64,000 bases of DNA from Solobacterium moorei (GCF_036323475.1 NZ_AP028934.1:1984001-2048000), one strand, 5' to 3'; shown: positions 26,257 through 35,413, counted from the stretch's first letter. Notes: generated from the sequence alone by a model not told the origin. Translations and numbers: made by a program.

Positions 26257-27440
26257 TTCTTTTCCTCCTTGCTATTTTTGATTTCTGTCTCAATTTCCTG
26301 TAAGGATTTCTTCTTTGTGCTTAATAACATACTGATATATCTTGCAAAGCCTGAGAAGTATACTATCATTGCTATCATTAATTGAGATACATATTCGTTG
26401 AAGGCAGTATTCGCCGCAAGGTTTGATCCACCCACGTTGATATACTTTAAGAAAATTGCAGTAAAGATAATACCGATAGGATTATTTCCTGCCAGCAAGG
26501 CTGCCGGGATACCATTGAATCCATCTACCGGTAATGTCTGGTATGTTTCCCACTTAAAGTCTTGATGACCATTCAGGCACCAAATAGAAGCACCCATTGC
26601 CGCAAGACCACCAGCGATAGCCATTGCTAGAAGTAGATTTCTCTTTTCGTTCATGCCTGCATACTTTGCACCATCACGGTTGAATCCACAAGCCTTCAGT
26701 TCATATCCAAACGTTGTCTTATTCATCACAACATAAAGTGCAATAGCTACGCAGATTGCTAAGAAGATACTTGCATCTGCATAGGATACAACCGAACCGC
26801 CAGAGAAGATCTTATCTAAGCCAAATGTTGCTGTTGCGATATTGTTTACTTCCGTCTTCATGATGAAGTTTACTTTTGACTCCGCGACGTTAATAAACTT
26901 AGAACCATTAAATACCCAGCTGACTACATTCGCTGCAATCCAGTTTGTCATAATACAAACGATAACTTCGTTAACATTCAGATATGCTTTGAAGAAACCT
27001 GGAATCGCACCCCATAGTGCACCTGCTAACGTACCAGAGATTAATGCAAGTAACCAAATGACTGGTGAAGGAACAGAAGCGGATGGAATAGATAATGAAA
27101 CAATTAATGTTACCATCGCACCCATTAAGTACTGTCCTGGAGTACCGATATTAAATAATCCTGTCTTAAATGCAATACATGCAGATAAACCCGTTAGAAT
27201 TAATGGAGTTGCATTAAACAACATATTACCAAACTGGAATAATGAGTTACCCCCACCAGAGAATGGTCCACCGAGGACGACAAGAATACCGTGTACCGCT
27301 TCTGCAAATCCAATACGTGGATTAAATACAGATAGTAATACGAGGACGACAAATCCAACAAAGATACCGCCGAAGATGCATAGTAAAGAAGCACTTAGCG
27401 ACTTCAAGCCTTCAGAGGATTTTTTATTCTTATTTTTCAT
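26253..27440 (-). CDS. BMP-type nucleoside ABC transporter permease (first permease)
   Basis: This 395-residue permease has a basic cytoplasmic N-terminus and about nine helices. It contains CIAFKTGLFNIGTPGQYLMG and LKACGFNRDGAKYAGMNEKR, typical of YufP/NupP-like subunits. The start at 27440 has GGAGGAG 7 bases upstream and lies inside the end of the ATPase gene (11-base overlap), indicating coupling. A longer frame to 27473 has no such site. Confidence 0.9.
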   Translation of the reverse strand: MKNKNKKSSEGLKSLSASLLCIFGGIFVGFVVLVLLSVFNPRIGFAEAVHGILVVLGGPFSGGGNSLFQFGNMLFNATPLILTGLSACIAFKTGLFNIGTPGQYLMGAMVTLIVSLSIPSASVPSPVIWLLALISGTLAGALWGAIPGFFKAYLNVNEVIVCIMTNWIAANVVSWVFNGSKFINVAESKVNFIMKTEVNNIATATFGLDKIFSGGSVVSYADASIFLAICVAIALYVVMNKTTFGYELKACGFNRDGAKYAGMNEKRNLLLAMAIAGGLAAMGASIWCLNGHQDFKWETYQTLPVDGFNGIPAALLAGNNPIGIIFTAIFLKYINVGGSNLAANTAFNEYVSQLMIAMIVYFSGFARYISMLLSTKKKSLQEIETEIKNSKEEKK

Positions 27441-29010
27441 CGTTCTTCTCCTCCTTACCATTACGCTTCGCATCAGCCATGTATAGACCTAACTCTTGTA
27501 CAGTTGTCTTCTTTGGATCTAATTCACCAACGATTTCACCTTCATACATAACAAGAATACGATCAGATAAGTTCATAACCTCATCTAATTCTAGAGAAAC
27601 AAGTAATACACCTGCTCCACTATCACGGCTTTGAATAATCTGTTTATGAATATACTCAATCGCACCAACGTCTAGACCACGAGTAGGCTGTACAGCAATC
27701 AATAGATTGTGTTTACGGTCTAATTCACGCGCAATAATAGCCTTCTGTTGGTTACCACCAGACATACTACGAGAAATTGTAATCGGTCCTTGACCACTGC
27801 GTACATCGTATTCTTGAATGAGTCTTTCCGCATACTTTCTAACTTCCTTGAAACGAATCATGCCATGACTTTGGAACTCCGGTTCAAGATATCGTTGTAG
27901 AACTAAGTTTTGTTCTAAAGTGTAATCCAAAATTAAACCATGTTTATGACGATCTTCCGGAATATGAGAAATACCATGCGTATTCTTATAACGAATCGAA
28001 GTATGAGATACATCCCTCATTTCACCGTTAATATTGAGTTTTACCTTACCACCCTTAATCTTTTCAAGACCAGTGATTGCATGTACTAGCTCTGTTTGGC
28101 CATTTCCATCAATACCTGCGATACAAACAATTTCACCCTTACGTACCTTGAAAGATACATCGTGGATACTATCCTTCTTATGAATCTTATCAAAGACACA
28201 TAAGTTCTCCAGTTCTAATACTTCCTCTGCAGGACTACTTTCCTTCTTATCTACGACAAACTTAACATCACGACCAACCATCATATTGGATAGTTCTTCC
28301 TTCGTTGTATTCTTAACGTCAACCGTACCGATATACGCACCTTTACGAAGTACTGAGCATCGATCTGCTACCTGCATAATTTCATTTAACTTATGCGTGA
28401 TAAATAAGATAGATTTTCTTTCCTTTGCAAGACTCTTCATGATTTGCATGAGTTCTTCAATTTCCTGTGGTGTTAATACAGCTGTAGGCTCATCAAAAAT
28501 CAAGATATCATTATCACGGTATAGCATCTTTAGGATTTCTGTACGCTGCTGCATACCTACCGTAATATTTTCAACTAACGCATCAGGGTCTACGTTTAAT
28601 CCATAGGATTTGGATAATGCAACAACCTTCTTGCGTGCCTCTTTCTTACTAATAAAGCCAAGCTTTGTCGTTTCAACACCGAGAATAATATTCTCTAAAA
28701 CAGTAAACACCTGTACTAGCTTAAAGTGCTGGTGGACCATTCCAATACCCAAATCATTCGCATCATTTGGATTGTTGATTTGAACTGGCTTTCCATTCTT
28801 ATAAATCTGTCCCTCTTCTGGTTGATATAGACCGAAAAGAACACTCATCAGAGTACTCTTACCCGCACCATTCTCACCCAAAAGTGCATGAATTTCACCC
28901 TTCTTTAACTGTAAAGTGATATTGTCATTCGCGATAATACCAGGGAAAATCTTGGTAATATTGCGCATTTCAATAATATAGGGAGATTCATGAACTAACT
29001 TTTCATCCAT
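27430..29010 (-). CDS. BMP-type nucleoside ABC transporter ATP-binding protein
   Basis: This 526-residue protein carries two ABC modules. The first has Walker A LLGENGAGKSTL and Walker B ILIFDEPTAVLT. The second has a degenerate P-loop GIDGNGQTEL but a canonical signature SGGNQQKAIIAREL and a LIAVQPTRGLD Walker B-like strand. This layout is standard for sugar/nucleoside importers of the RbsA/NupO type. It energises uptake with the two downstream permeases. Confidence 0.92.
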   Translation of the reverse strand: MDEKLVHESPYIIEMRNITKIFPGIIANDNITLQLKKGEIHALLGENGAGKSTLMSVLFGLYQPEEGQIYKNGKPVQINNPNDANDLGIGMVHQHFKLVQVFTVLENIILGVETTKLGFISKKEARKKVVALSKSYGLNVDPDALVENITVGMQQRTEILKMLYRDNDILIFDEPTAVLTPQEIEELMQIMKSLAKERKSILFITHKLNEIMQVADRCSVLRKGAYIGTVDVKNTTKEELSNMMVGRDVKFVVDKKESSPAEEVLELENLCVFDKIHKKDSIHDVSFKVRKGEIVCIAGIDGNGQTELVHAITGLEKIKGGKVKLNINGEMRDVSHTSIRYKNTHGISHIPEDRHKHGLILDYTLEQNLVLQRYLEPEFQSHGMIRFKEVRKYAERLIQEYDVRSGQGPITISRSMSGGNQQKAIIARELDRKHNLLIAVQPTRGLDVGAIEYIHKQIIQSRDSGAGVLLVSLELDEVMNLSDRILVMYEGEIVGELDPKKTTVQELGLYMADAKRNGKEEKNDEK

Positions 29011-29101
29011 AGTCTATCCTCCATTACCGATGATATAATAATCAAATTTTCTCTTGTTTTAAGACAATTATACATGATATTTTCGCAAGGTTATATGAGC
29101 A

Positions 29102-29138
29102 GTTTTATATCACGTATCTTTGATACAGGATATAAAAC
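29102..29138 (-). repeat. Stem-loop downstream of the BMP lipoprotein gene (distal)
   Basis: GTTTTATATC (29102-29111) pairs with GATATAAAAC (29129-29138), and GTATC with GATAC inside it. It lies between the lipoprotein and ATPase genes and may limit read-through or protect the lipoprotein mRNA. Confidence 0.55.
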
Positions 29139-29169
29139 CGTCCTTGCGTACAACAAGAATATACAAATA

Positions 29170-29198
29170 CAGGGATGATAGCGTTACTATCATCCCTG
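29170..29198 (-). repeat. Strong stem-loop after the BMP lipoprotein gene (proximal)
   Basis: CAGGGATGATAG and CTATCATCCCTG form a perfect 12-bp stem with a 5-base loop, 20 bases after the lipoprotein stop. No clear T-run follows on the minus strand, so it is more likely a partial terminator or 3'-end stabiliser. Confidence 0.65.
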
Positions 29199-29217
29199 CA
29201 AAAAACTTATGACTTCA

Positions 29218-30336
29218 TTACGCTTCAAAATCAATTGTTACGTTTGGAATGCCCTTCAACCAGTCAGCGTTGTTTGCGTCATCCGGTGTCTTAGAATCTG
29301 GTACGATTTCACCATCAGCAACCTTCTTGAACAATGCCTTGTATTGTTCAACTGTGAAGTTCTTCATTGACCATGTGTCTTCTGGTAAGCCTGTAGCACC
29401 TTCAGCTGCACCGAGGTTCTGAGCCTTATCAGCAAGTTCACTGTCCCACTTACCATCATAGAATTGACCTAAAATACGTTCAACAGATGAACTTAAGCCC
29501 TTCACAGCACTTGTGATAACCTTTGAACTTTCGGCAGACTGGTCAACGTCTACACCGATAATCTTCGCATTTTCATATTCAGAAGCTGCAGATAATACAG
29601 ACTGGAACATTGATCCACCACATGCAAATACAACTTCAGTTCCAGATGCATACCAACCAGCAATCTGTGTCTGTAATTCTGTTGAAGCTGAGAATGTAGA
29701 ACCATACTTATAGGAGTACTTGATTTCTACTGTGATTCCCTTTTCCTTCGCAGCAGCACTTGCGCCTTGAACAAAACCATAACCGAAACGGTTACATGCA
29801 GGGTTAGCACCTCCGCCTCCACCTGTATAACCTAGTTTTGTATAGCCTTCCATAACTGCAGCATATCCAGCAAAGTAACCAGCTTCCTGTTCCTTATAAA
29901 CGATAGCTGTTACGTTTGGTAGACCTAAAGCCCAACCATCAACGAATGCAAACCTAACATCAGGATTTTCCTTGGCAACTGTTTCCATTGCCTTAGCCTG
30001 CAAGAATCCTGGAGCCACAATAATCTTCGCACCATTTTCGATAGCCTGCTTCATAGCATCGATACGGTCATTATCTGTTGCGTCTGCACCGTTCGCTGGC
30101 TGATAGTAATTGTGCGTTAACTTATGGTCTTCTGCATACTTTACAGCACCTTCATAAGTACCTTGGTTGAAGCCCTTGTCCATTAACTGACCAACGTCAG
30201 TAACGACTGCAACTTCAGCAGTAGCCTTGCCTGAATCTGTGTTTGTAGCGTTACTGTTCTTGGCAGTATCTCCGCCACAACCTGCCATCGTCGCAATCAT
30301 TGCAAATGATAGCACAGAAGTTAATAATTTCTTCAT
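29218..30336 (-). CDS. BMP-family nucleoside-binding lipoprotein
   Basis: This 372-residue lipoprotein has a signal peptide ending in lipobox TMAGC (MKKLLTSVLSFAMIATMAGC) and a Ser/Thr/Asn linker. The periplasmic-binding-protein fold follows: VVTDVGQLMDKGFNQGTYEG near the N-terminus, VRFAFVDGWALGLPNV and AGYFAGYAAVMEG are BMP/PnrA-like signatures. It delivers nucleosides to the permeases encoded downstream. Two stem-loops after it probably raise its level relative to the ATPase and permeases. Confidence 0.93.
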   Translation of the reverse strand: MKKLLTSVLSFAMIATMAGCGGDTAKNSNATNTDSGKATAEVAVVTDVGQLMDKGFNQGTYEGAVKYAEDHKLTHNYYQPANGADATDNDRIDAMKQAIENGAKIIVAPGFLQAKAMETVAKENPDVRFAFVDGWALGLPNVTAIVYKEQEAGYFAGYAAVMEGYTKLGYTGGGGGANPACNRFGYGFVQGASAAAKEKGITVEIKYSYKYGSTFSASTELQTQIAGWYASGTEVVFACGGSMFQSVLSAASEYENAKIIGVDVDQSAESSKVITSAVKGLSSSVERILGQFYDGKWDSELADKAQNLGAAEGATGLPEDTWSMKNFTVEQYKALFKKVADGEIVPDSKTPDDANNADWLKGIPNVTIDFEA

Positions 30337-30356
30337 GATAATTCTTTCCCTTTCTT

Positions 30357-30415
30357 TGTCAGAATTTTCTGACTCCCGTTATGTATATTTTAAAACGTAA
30401 CGAAAGCGTTTACAA
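30357..30415 (-). promoter_or_regulatory. Promoter with cre-like site for the BMP transporter operon
   Basis: On the minus strand, TTGTAA is followed after 17 bases by TAAAAT. TGTAAACGCTTTCG (30401-30414) overlaps the -35 and differs from the CcpA cre consensus only at the last base. A GTCAGAA/TTCTGAC dyad (30358-30373) lies in the leader. Catabolite control is likely but not proven. Confidence 0.6.
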
Positions 30416-30552
30416 CAGCCCAATTCTGAACTTATTCTTTTAGTTGTCAAAATTATTCTTTAATTTGCCTTTTTGTCTATTAAGAACAATAAAAGCGTGT
30501 TACGCTAAACACAGATATTGTAGAAAGAAGCTTTTTAGCAAACGAGGTCACT

Positions 30553-31857
30553 ATGAAAGTAGAATTTAAAAAATTAGGAATTAATGGCGAAGGTATCGGT
30601 TTTATCAAGCGCAAGCCAGTATTCTGTGATGGAGTATTACCTGAAGAAGCAGCAGAAGTTGAAATCATTGAAGAGAAACCAAAGTACGTAATGGCTCGCC
30701 TCAAGCGACTTATTACAAAGTCACCAGAACGTATTGAATCCCCAAGCCCATTAGAACAAGCACATGGTTGTCCTCTCTTTATTTTGGATTACCAAAAGCA
30801 ATTACGTCACAAACAAGATATCCTTGAACAAGCATTATATAAATACGGAAATGTAAAACGTTCCTTTGTGCGTGATATGCACGCAAGTGAAAAACAAGTT
30901 GGTTACCGTTCCCAATGCAAGCTACCAGTCCAAAAATCACATGATATTTTGGTCAATGGTATGTATGAACCAAAGACAAACCATTTTCACCCTATCGACC
31001 ATTTCCTAATACATGATCCAAAGTTAGAAGAAATCCGTAAAGAAATCTTACGCATTCTCAACGAAGAAGGTTATGATGCCTATAACCAGAGATCACAAAA
31101 AGGACTACGCTATATCGTTCTACGCGTAATTGATGGCAAAGCACAGTGTACCCTTATCACTGGTAAAGAACATATCCCTTCCATCATCATTGATAGAATC
31201 ATGGAAATTCCTGGTATGGAATCTCTATGTCAATCCTTTAATACTAATCGTAAGACAAATCAGATATTTGGTTCACCCGCAAAAGTACTCGCGGGCCAAA
31301 ACACATTAACAATTTCTATGGATCAGATTCAACTACAACTTTCAGCGGAATCCTTCTTCCAGCTAAACATCAATCAAGCCGAAAAGATGTATCAGATGGC
31401 AATCAGTAAGATTGATCCATGTAAGGTATTAGTAGAAGCTTATTGCGGTATTGGTACGATGGCACTTATGGCCAAGGATAAGGCAAATGTAGTCTATGGT
31501 ATTGAATCCGTTCCAAGTGCAGTCGAAAATGCCACAAACAATGCGAAACTAAACAACATCACAAACACAGAATTTATCTGTGATGATGCGGCACATGGTT
31601 TACGCAAGATTGCGATGAAGAAGACAGTTGACTGCTTATTAATCGATCCACCTCGTAGTGGTATGGATGATGAAATGTTAAATACCATCATGCATGTATT
31701 ACCAAAGAAGATCATATATATCTCCTGTAATCCATCCACTCTTGCAAAGAACCTAAAAGTACTCAAACAACGCTATCATGTAGTAACTGTGATTCCATAT
31801 GACTTATTCCCGCAAACACCGCTGGTAGAATCTATTACAGTATTGGAGCTAGGTTAA
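30553..31857 (+). CDS. RlmCD/RlmD-like 23S rRNA (uracil-5-)-methyltransferase
   Basis: This 434-residue protein has an N-terminal TRAM domain (VEFKKLGINGEGIGFIKRKP), a central region, and a class I SAM domain with LVEAYCGIGTMALMA. The TrmA-family catalytic segment is LLIDPPRSGMDDEM, and the nucleophile Cys lies in IYISCNPSTLAKNL. The usual Fe-S cysteine cluster after the TRAM domain is not seen; only HGCPLF remains. It would make m5U in 23S rRNA (U747 and/or U1939); the site is not decidable. It is followed without gap by a pseudouridine synthase. Confidence 0.88.
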   Translation: MKVEFKKLGINGEGIGFIKRKPVFCDGVLPEEAAEVEIIEEKPKYVMARLKRLITKSPERIESPSPLEQAHGCPLFILDYQKQLRHKQDILEQALYKYGNVKRSFVRDMHASEKQVGYRSQCKLPVQKSHDILVNGMYEPKTNHFHPIDHFLIHDPKLEEIRKEILRILNEEGYDAYNQRSQKGLRYIVLRVIDGKAQCTLITGKEHIPSIIIDRIMEIPGMESLCQSFNTNRKTNQIFGSPAKVLAGQNTLTISMDQIQLQLSAESFFQLNINQAEKMYQMAISKIDPCKVLVEAYCGIGTMALMAKDKANVVYGIESVPSAVENATNNAKLNNITNTEFICDDAAHGLRKIAMKKTVDCLLIDPPRSGMDDEMLNTIMHVLPKKIIYISCNPSTLAKNLKVLKQRYHVVTVIPYDLFPQTPLVESITVLELG

Positions 31858-32747
31858 TGAAATATCTCGTCAAAGAAAATACGATTACGATTGATCCAGA
31901 AGGAAAATATCTCAAAAAAACAGTAGATGATTTTCTAAACGATTACTATCAATCAAAGAAAAACAAATATCTTCTACTGTTAAATAAACAAATCTTATTA
32001 GATGGTAATACGGTCAAGCATGGTAAAGAAATCATTGACCACAAAACAATCACAATCACCCTCCCAGAAGAAGCAGTAGATTGGATTCCTGCAGAAACAG
32101 AATGCAAAGTCGTATACGAAGACGCATTTATCTATATCGTGCATAAAGGTGCAGGCATGATTATCCATGGTGATCCTGGAGATACAACATGCTTGAATGC
32201 TTATGCGGCTAGATACCAAATAAACCATGGCATCAAACAACCAGTACGACCAATTCACCGTTTAGATAAAGATACGGTTGGACTTGTTATCTATTCAAAG
32301 ATACCATTCTTCCAACCATGGTTTGATGCACAACTTTCTAGCAAGAAAATTCATCGTCACTACCTAGCAATTACAAATGGTAATATTGATCCAAACTTCC
32401 GTATGACAATCAACAAACCACTAGGAAGGGATCGTCATAATAGTGGTATGTATCGCGTTTCTCCAGCAGGAGTTGACGCTATCACACGCGTAGAAGCACT
32501 AGGTAATTATCAATCTTATAGTTTACTAGGATGTACACTTGAAACTGGCAGAACTCACCAAATCCGCGTTCACCTTGCCAGTATTGAACATCCTATTGTC
32601 AATGACGTACTCTATGGTATTAAAACAAAAGATTTCCCTGCTATGGGCTTATGGGCAGATTGGATTGCATTTAGAAATCCAATCACCAATAAAAAACACA
32701 AGATATTCGATCAACCTAATCCAATGTATGAACCATTCAAAAAGTAG
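31857..32747 (+). CDS. RluA-family RNA pseudouridine synthase
   Basis: This 296-residue protein has an S4-like N-terminus (YQSKKNKYLLLLNKQILLDG). The RluA/RluD catalytic motif is RPIHRLDKDTVGLVIYSK, with the catalytic Asp, followed by TGRTHQIRVHLASIEHPIV. It isomerises uridines in 23S rRNA or tRNA. Its ATG overlaps the stop of the methyltransferase by one base, so both RNA-modification genes are one operon. Confidence 0.92.
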   Translation: MKYLVKENTITIDPEGKYLKKTVDDFLNDYYQSKKNKYLLLLNKQILLDGNTVKHGKEIIDHKTITITLPEEAVDWIPAETECKVVYEDAFIYIVHKGAGMIIHGDPGDTTCLNAYAARYQINHGIKQPVRPIHRLDKDTVGLVIYSKIPFFQPWFDAQLSSKKIHRHYLAITNGNIDPNFRMTINKPLGRDRHNSGMYRVSPAGVDAITRVEALGNYQSYSLLGCTLETGRTHQIRVHLASIEHPIVNDVLYGIKTKDFPAMGLWADWIAFRNPITNKKHKIFDQPNPMYEPFKK

Positions 32748-32771
32748 ATGTCCAGCATCTACTTTTCGTTA
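32744..32771 (+). terminator. Terminator of the RNA-modification operon
   Basis: AAGTAGATG and CATCTACTT form a 9-bp stem with a 4-base loop, followed by TTTCG. It also lies at the end of the convergent phosphatase gene. Confidence 0.78.
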
Positions 32772-33584
32772 TACAATCCCTAATTCTTCTAATACCTTCG
32801 CAACACCATCATTTGCACAAGTATCCGCAATGATATCCGCGTACTGGCGAACATCATCCTTCGCATTGCCTAAGGCAACACCAATTCCTGCTTTTTGAAT
32901 AAATGGTGTATCATTTCCTGCATCACCAAACGCAATGACATTCTCCCAAGTATAGCCTTTTTCCTTGAGAACGGCTTCTACGGTTAACGACTTATTGATA
33001 GAATGCAAGAATACATCAAATCCCTTCAAAGATGACCAAGCAAATACCAGCTCAGGCATCTCCTTCGCAAAACCCATAATTACATCTTCATCACCCACTA
33101 AGAACGTTCCTAGAGGATTACCATATTCTAAGTGATGCGTACGTTTCTCTGTATCATTAATGAGAAGTTGTGCCTTAACAGGATCCCCATTGACATAACC
33201 ATCCACAAACTTCTGATGTGCGTTGTATGTTACAACATGATCTACAAACTTAAAGCCTAAACCAATATTATTCGCTTGTGCAAAGGCAATAATTCGCTCC
33301 ATATATTCTGTTGGTAGTGGATGTGTTTCTAACACAGTTCCATCACGATTCACCAAACACGCACCATTGATCGTACCAATGATATCCATAGGTAAATCAT
33401 CAAATAGCGTTGGCTGTAAGAATGTATAATGTCTACCCGTATTAATCATGACATCATACCCATTCGCCATCGCTGCTTGTAAAGCATTACGATTACGCTC
33501 ACTTAACTGCTCAGAGCCACTTGGAATCAGTGTATTGTCTATATCACAGACAATCATTTTAATCTTGTCAACATTCATATTCAT
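32769..33584 (-). CDS. Cof-type HAD-family phosphatase
   Basis: This 271-residue protein has HAD motif I MIVCDIDNTLIPSG (nucleophile and acid Asp), motif II VMINTGRH, and motif IV ENVIAFGDAGNDTPFI, with a Cof-type C2B cap between. It probably dephosphorylates sugar phosphates or flavin-related metabolites. The start is either 33584 or 33578. An extended -10 TGCTATAAT lies about 10 bases upstream, so the leader is very short. Frames running further upstream pass through the tRNA gene and are not coding. Confidence 0.88.
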   Translation of the reverse strand: MNMNVDKIKMIVCDIDNTLIPSGSEQLSERNRNALQAAMANGYDVMINTGRHYTFLQPTLFDDLPMDIIGTINGACLVNRDGTVLETHPLPTEYMERIIAFAQANNIGLGFKFVDHVVTYNAHQKFVDGYVNGDPVKAQLLINDTEKRTHHLEYGNPLGTFLVGDEDVIMGFAKEMPELVFAWSSLKGFDVFLHSINKSLTVEAVLKEKGYTWENVIAFGDAGNDTPFIQKAGIGVALGNAKDDVRQYADIIADTCANDGVAKVLEELGIV

Positions 33585-33628
33585 AACTTCAAAATTATAG
33601 CATACCGTGCTAATATATAAAGTGTTCT

Positions 33629-33705
33629 GTGCTCGTGGCGCAACTGGATAGCGCATTTGATTCCGAATCAAAAGGTTGTGGGTTCAATTCCCATCGAGCA
33701 CACCA
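33629..33705 (+). tRNA. tRNA-Arg (anticodon CCG)
   Basis: The cloverleaf is complete: acceptor GTGCTCG/CGAGCAC, D stem GCGC/GCGC, anticodon stem TTTGA/TCAAA with loop TTCCGAA (CCG), T stem GTGGG/CCCAT with loop TTCAATT, discriminator A and encoded CCA. It lies at the junction of core chromosome and prophage, so its 3' end is the likely attachment site. Confidence 0.95.
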
Positions 33706-33718
33706 TTCAAAATTCTTA

Positions 33719-33748
33719 TAACCCTTTATTTATAAGGGTTTTTATTAT
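33719..33748 (+). terminator. Terminator after tRNA-Arg
   Basis: AACCCTT pairs with AAGGGTT around a short AT loop, followed by TTTTATT. Confidence 0.75.
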
Positions 33749-33760
33749 ATCAGAGTACAC

Positions 33761-33782
33761 TTGGAGAACTTTTTGGAGAACT
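33761..33782. repeat. Tandem 10-bp repeat at the prophage end
   Basis: TTGGAGAACT occurs at 33761-33770 and again at 33773-33782. It lies between the tRNA terminator and the last phage gene, where integrase arm-binding sites are expected. That role is inference. Confidence 0.45.
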
Positions 33783-33802
33783 CACCTAATTTCAGACATA
33801 AA

Positions 33803-33837
33803 AAAAACAGCCTACCCTCGCAATGAGAGTAGGCTTT
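33803..33837 (-). terminator. Terminator of the phage lysis genes
   Basis: On the minus strand AGCCTAC pairs with GTAGGCT and is followed by G and eight T residues. It follows the holin gene. Confidence 0.8.
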
Positions 33838-33856
33838 CAAATTACTTCAAATCTTC

Positions 33857-34063
33857 TTACTGTGCTTCTTTGTATTGTTTGTTCGATACATGTAAGATAG
33901 CGCCTAAGAACGCATCAATCGCCATGATTGTGCCACTTACTTGCTGTGGATAAGGCAAACCCCATAAGCCAGCAAGCGCTAAGTACAATACAGATAAAGC
34001 TGGTAATACTGTTAGCGCGATTTCCTTTAGTACGTCATAAATCTTGTTGTTTTTAATAAGCAT
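33857..34063 (-). CDS. Phage holin
   Basis: This 68-residue protein begins MLIKNNKIYDVLKEIALTVL and continues PALSVLYLALAGLWGLPYPQ. It has two hydrophobic segments and the pattern of Dp-1-type phage holins (a short N-terminal ...YD.LK.IAL..LPAL motif). It would permeabilise the membrane to release the endolysin encoded two genes upstream. It is the last gene of the prophage block. Confidence 0.8.
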   Translation of the reverse strand: MLIKNNKIYDVLKEIALTVLPALSVLYLALAGLWGLPYPQQVSGTIMAIDAFLGAILHVSNKQYKEAQ

Positions 34064-34075
34064 TTTCTTTTCCTC

Positions 34076-34405
34076 CTATATTTTATGCCTTAAATAACTA
34101 ACGATTGCATCACTTGCAGATCTGATTGCATCCGCATCACCGTTAGCAAGTGCAGCTACCTGAGCCAGCAATAGTCGGCTCATTTCTTTTAGGTCTGTAA
34201 GTTGTTCTGACATGTCTTCAATATCAGCTTCTAGTTTCAATATTCTTTTGTCGTGGTCTGCTAATCTTGCATTCTGCTCATCTTCGGGTTTTTTAAATTT
34301 TACTGACCATCTTTCTAAAATAGCCACCGCACCGCCAACAGTAATGATCAACCCACACGACCACATGATGAACGCAAGAAACATTTCAAAATCTAAATTT
34401 GGCAT
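34076..34405 (-). CDS. Phage membrane protein with coiled coil (possible holin accessory)
   Basis: This 109-residue protein has one N-terminal membrane helix (MFLAFIMWSCGLIITVGGAV), then a long acidic coiled coil (DHDKRILKLEADIEDMSEQL) and a short Ala-rich C-terminus. Similar small proteins occur between endolysin and holin genes in siphophages of Bacillota. It may assist the holin; no specific family is certain. Confidence 0.6.
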   Translation of the reverse strand: MPNLDFEMFLAFIMWSCGLIITVGGAVAILERWSVKFKKPEDEQNARLADHDKRILKLEADIEDMSEQLTDLKEMSRLLLAQVAALANGDADAIRSASDAIVSYLRHKI

Positions 34406-34417
34406 TTTGTCACCACC

Positions 34418-35410
34418 TTATAAACCATAATAAATTCGGTCTACCGCACGCTGTACCGCTTCAGGATCATACCCTGCTGCACGTAGAGCATTGATTCTAT
34501 CTTGACCATTGCCGTAGTCGCCACGGTAGACCGCTTCTGCAATAGCACTCAGATTATCCAGTGGTGCGTTTGAAGCTGTATCACCTTGAAGAATCTCATT
34601 GACACGTTGCTGGACCGCTACATTGTCATATCCTGCTGCAGCTAATGCATTGATACGGTCTACACCGTTACCAAATTCACCAGCGATAACACGATATGCA
34701 ATAGCATCAATAGAATAGTCAATCGTAGCTGTAACACCACCATACATTTCATTGATGCGTGCTTGTACAGCACTATACATATCGCCTAACGCGGCACGTC
34801 TTGCATCACCATTGCCGAACTCACCTGCAATTGCTCTAAGCGCTAAGTCTTCAACATCTCCACCAACTGGTTGAGTTGATTGTGGTGTGTTTACTATGCC
34901 ACCTGCCATAGCGGCACGAATATCATTCTCGATGACGTGGTTTACCTGCATTGCGTGAATTGTAGGACCTGGGCAATTCGTAGCTACAAACATACAATGC
35001 TCCGTCAATGTCGCGGATGGTGTCCCATCGTAATAAGGATAGATTCCGTATCTATTACAGATATCTGCACATAAACGAATTAAAGAAGTGTAAGCTGCTT
35101 GACTGATTGGCCAATCGCCACCAGTCTCGCTATTAGCAACTTCGATAGTGATTGCACGATCATCGTTATCCCAGTTAGCGGATGTCCACGGATGATTTTC
35201 TTCATCGACATAACATGCGATTCGACCGTCAGAACCGATTCCATAGTTGGATGATGCCTGTCTGTTTGGATTTAAAAAGACGTTTCCACACGTCTCGATT
35301 GAAAGATTACCAGCCATATGATGAATAGTAATCTTTGAAATTGAATTGTATCGTGAGCCTGAATGGTTAGGGCTCATGATTGCTACATTAGTTAAAGCTG
35401 AATATCCCAT
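34418..35410 (-). CDS. Phage endolysin: N-acetylmuramoyl-L-alanine amidase with three CW_7 repeats
   Basis: This 330-residue lysin has an N-terminal amidase-2 domain with zinc ligands in KITIHHMAGN and LTEHCMFVATNCPGP. Three C-terminal Cpl-7-type cell-wall-binding repeats follow, each ending in a GxFGNG/GDYGNG...RxxALxxAGY...VQxRV pattern at about residues 180-225, 230-275 and 285-330. It cleaves the amide bond between MurNAc and the peptide stem. No signal peptide is present, so it needs the holin for access to the wall. Confidence 0.93.
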   Translation of the reverse strand: MGYSALTNVAIMSPNHSGSRYNSISKITIHHMAGNLSIETCGNVFLNPNRQASSNYGIGSDGRIACYVDEENHPWTSANWDNDDRAITIEVANSETGGDWPISQAAYTSLIRLCADICNRYGIYPYYDGTPSATLTEHCMFVATNCPGPTIHAMQVNHVIENDIRAAMAGGIVNTPQSTQPVGGDVEDLALRAIAGEFGNGDARRAALGDMYSAVQARINEMYGGVTATIDYSIDAIAYRVIAGEFGNGVDRINALAAAGYDNVAVQQRVNEILQGDTASNAPLDNLSAIAEAVYRGDYGNGQDRINALRAAGYDPEAVQRAVDRIYYGL

Positions 35411-35413
35411 AAA

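Noticed and set aside
26842-27486. 214-residue plus-strand frame opposite the first permease
   Set aside because: Long antisense frames are common opposite membrane-protein genes; no ribosome binding site or known family, and the permease frame is certain.
33584-33671. Upstream extension of the HAD phosphatase into the tRNA gene
   Set aside because: The extension overlaps tRNA-Arg and an extended -10; the phosphatase fold starts after 33584.
34418-35410. Tandem repeats in the endolysin gene considered as a CRISPR or DNA repeat array
   Set aside because: The repeats are three diverged CW_7 protein modules of about 45-50 codons; no CRISPR-like identical repeats or spacers are present anywhere in the window.
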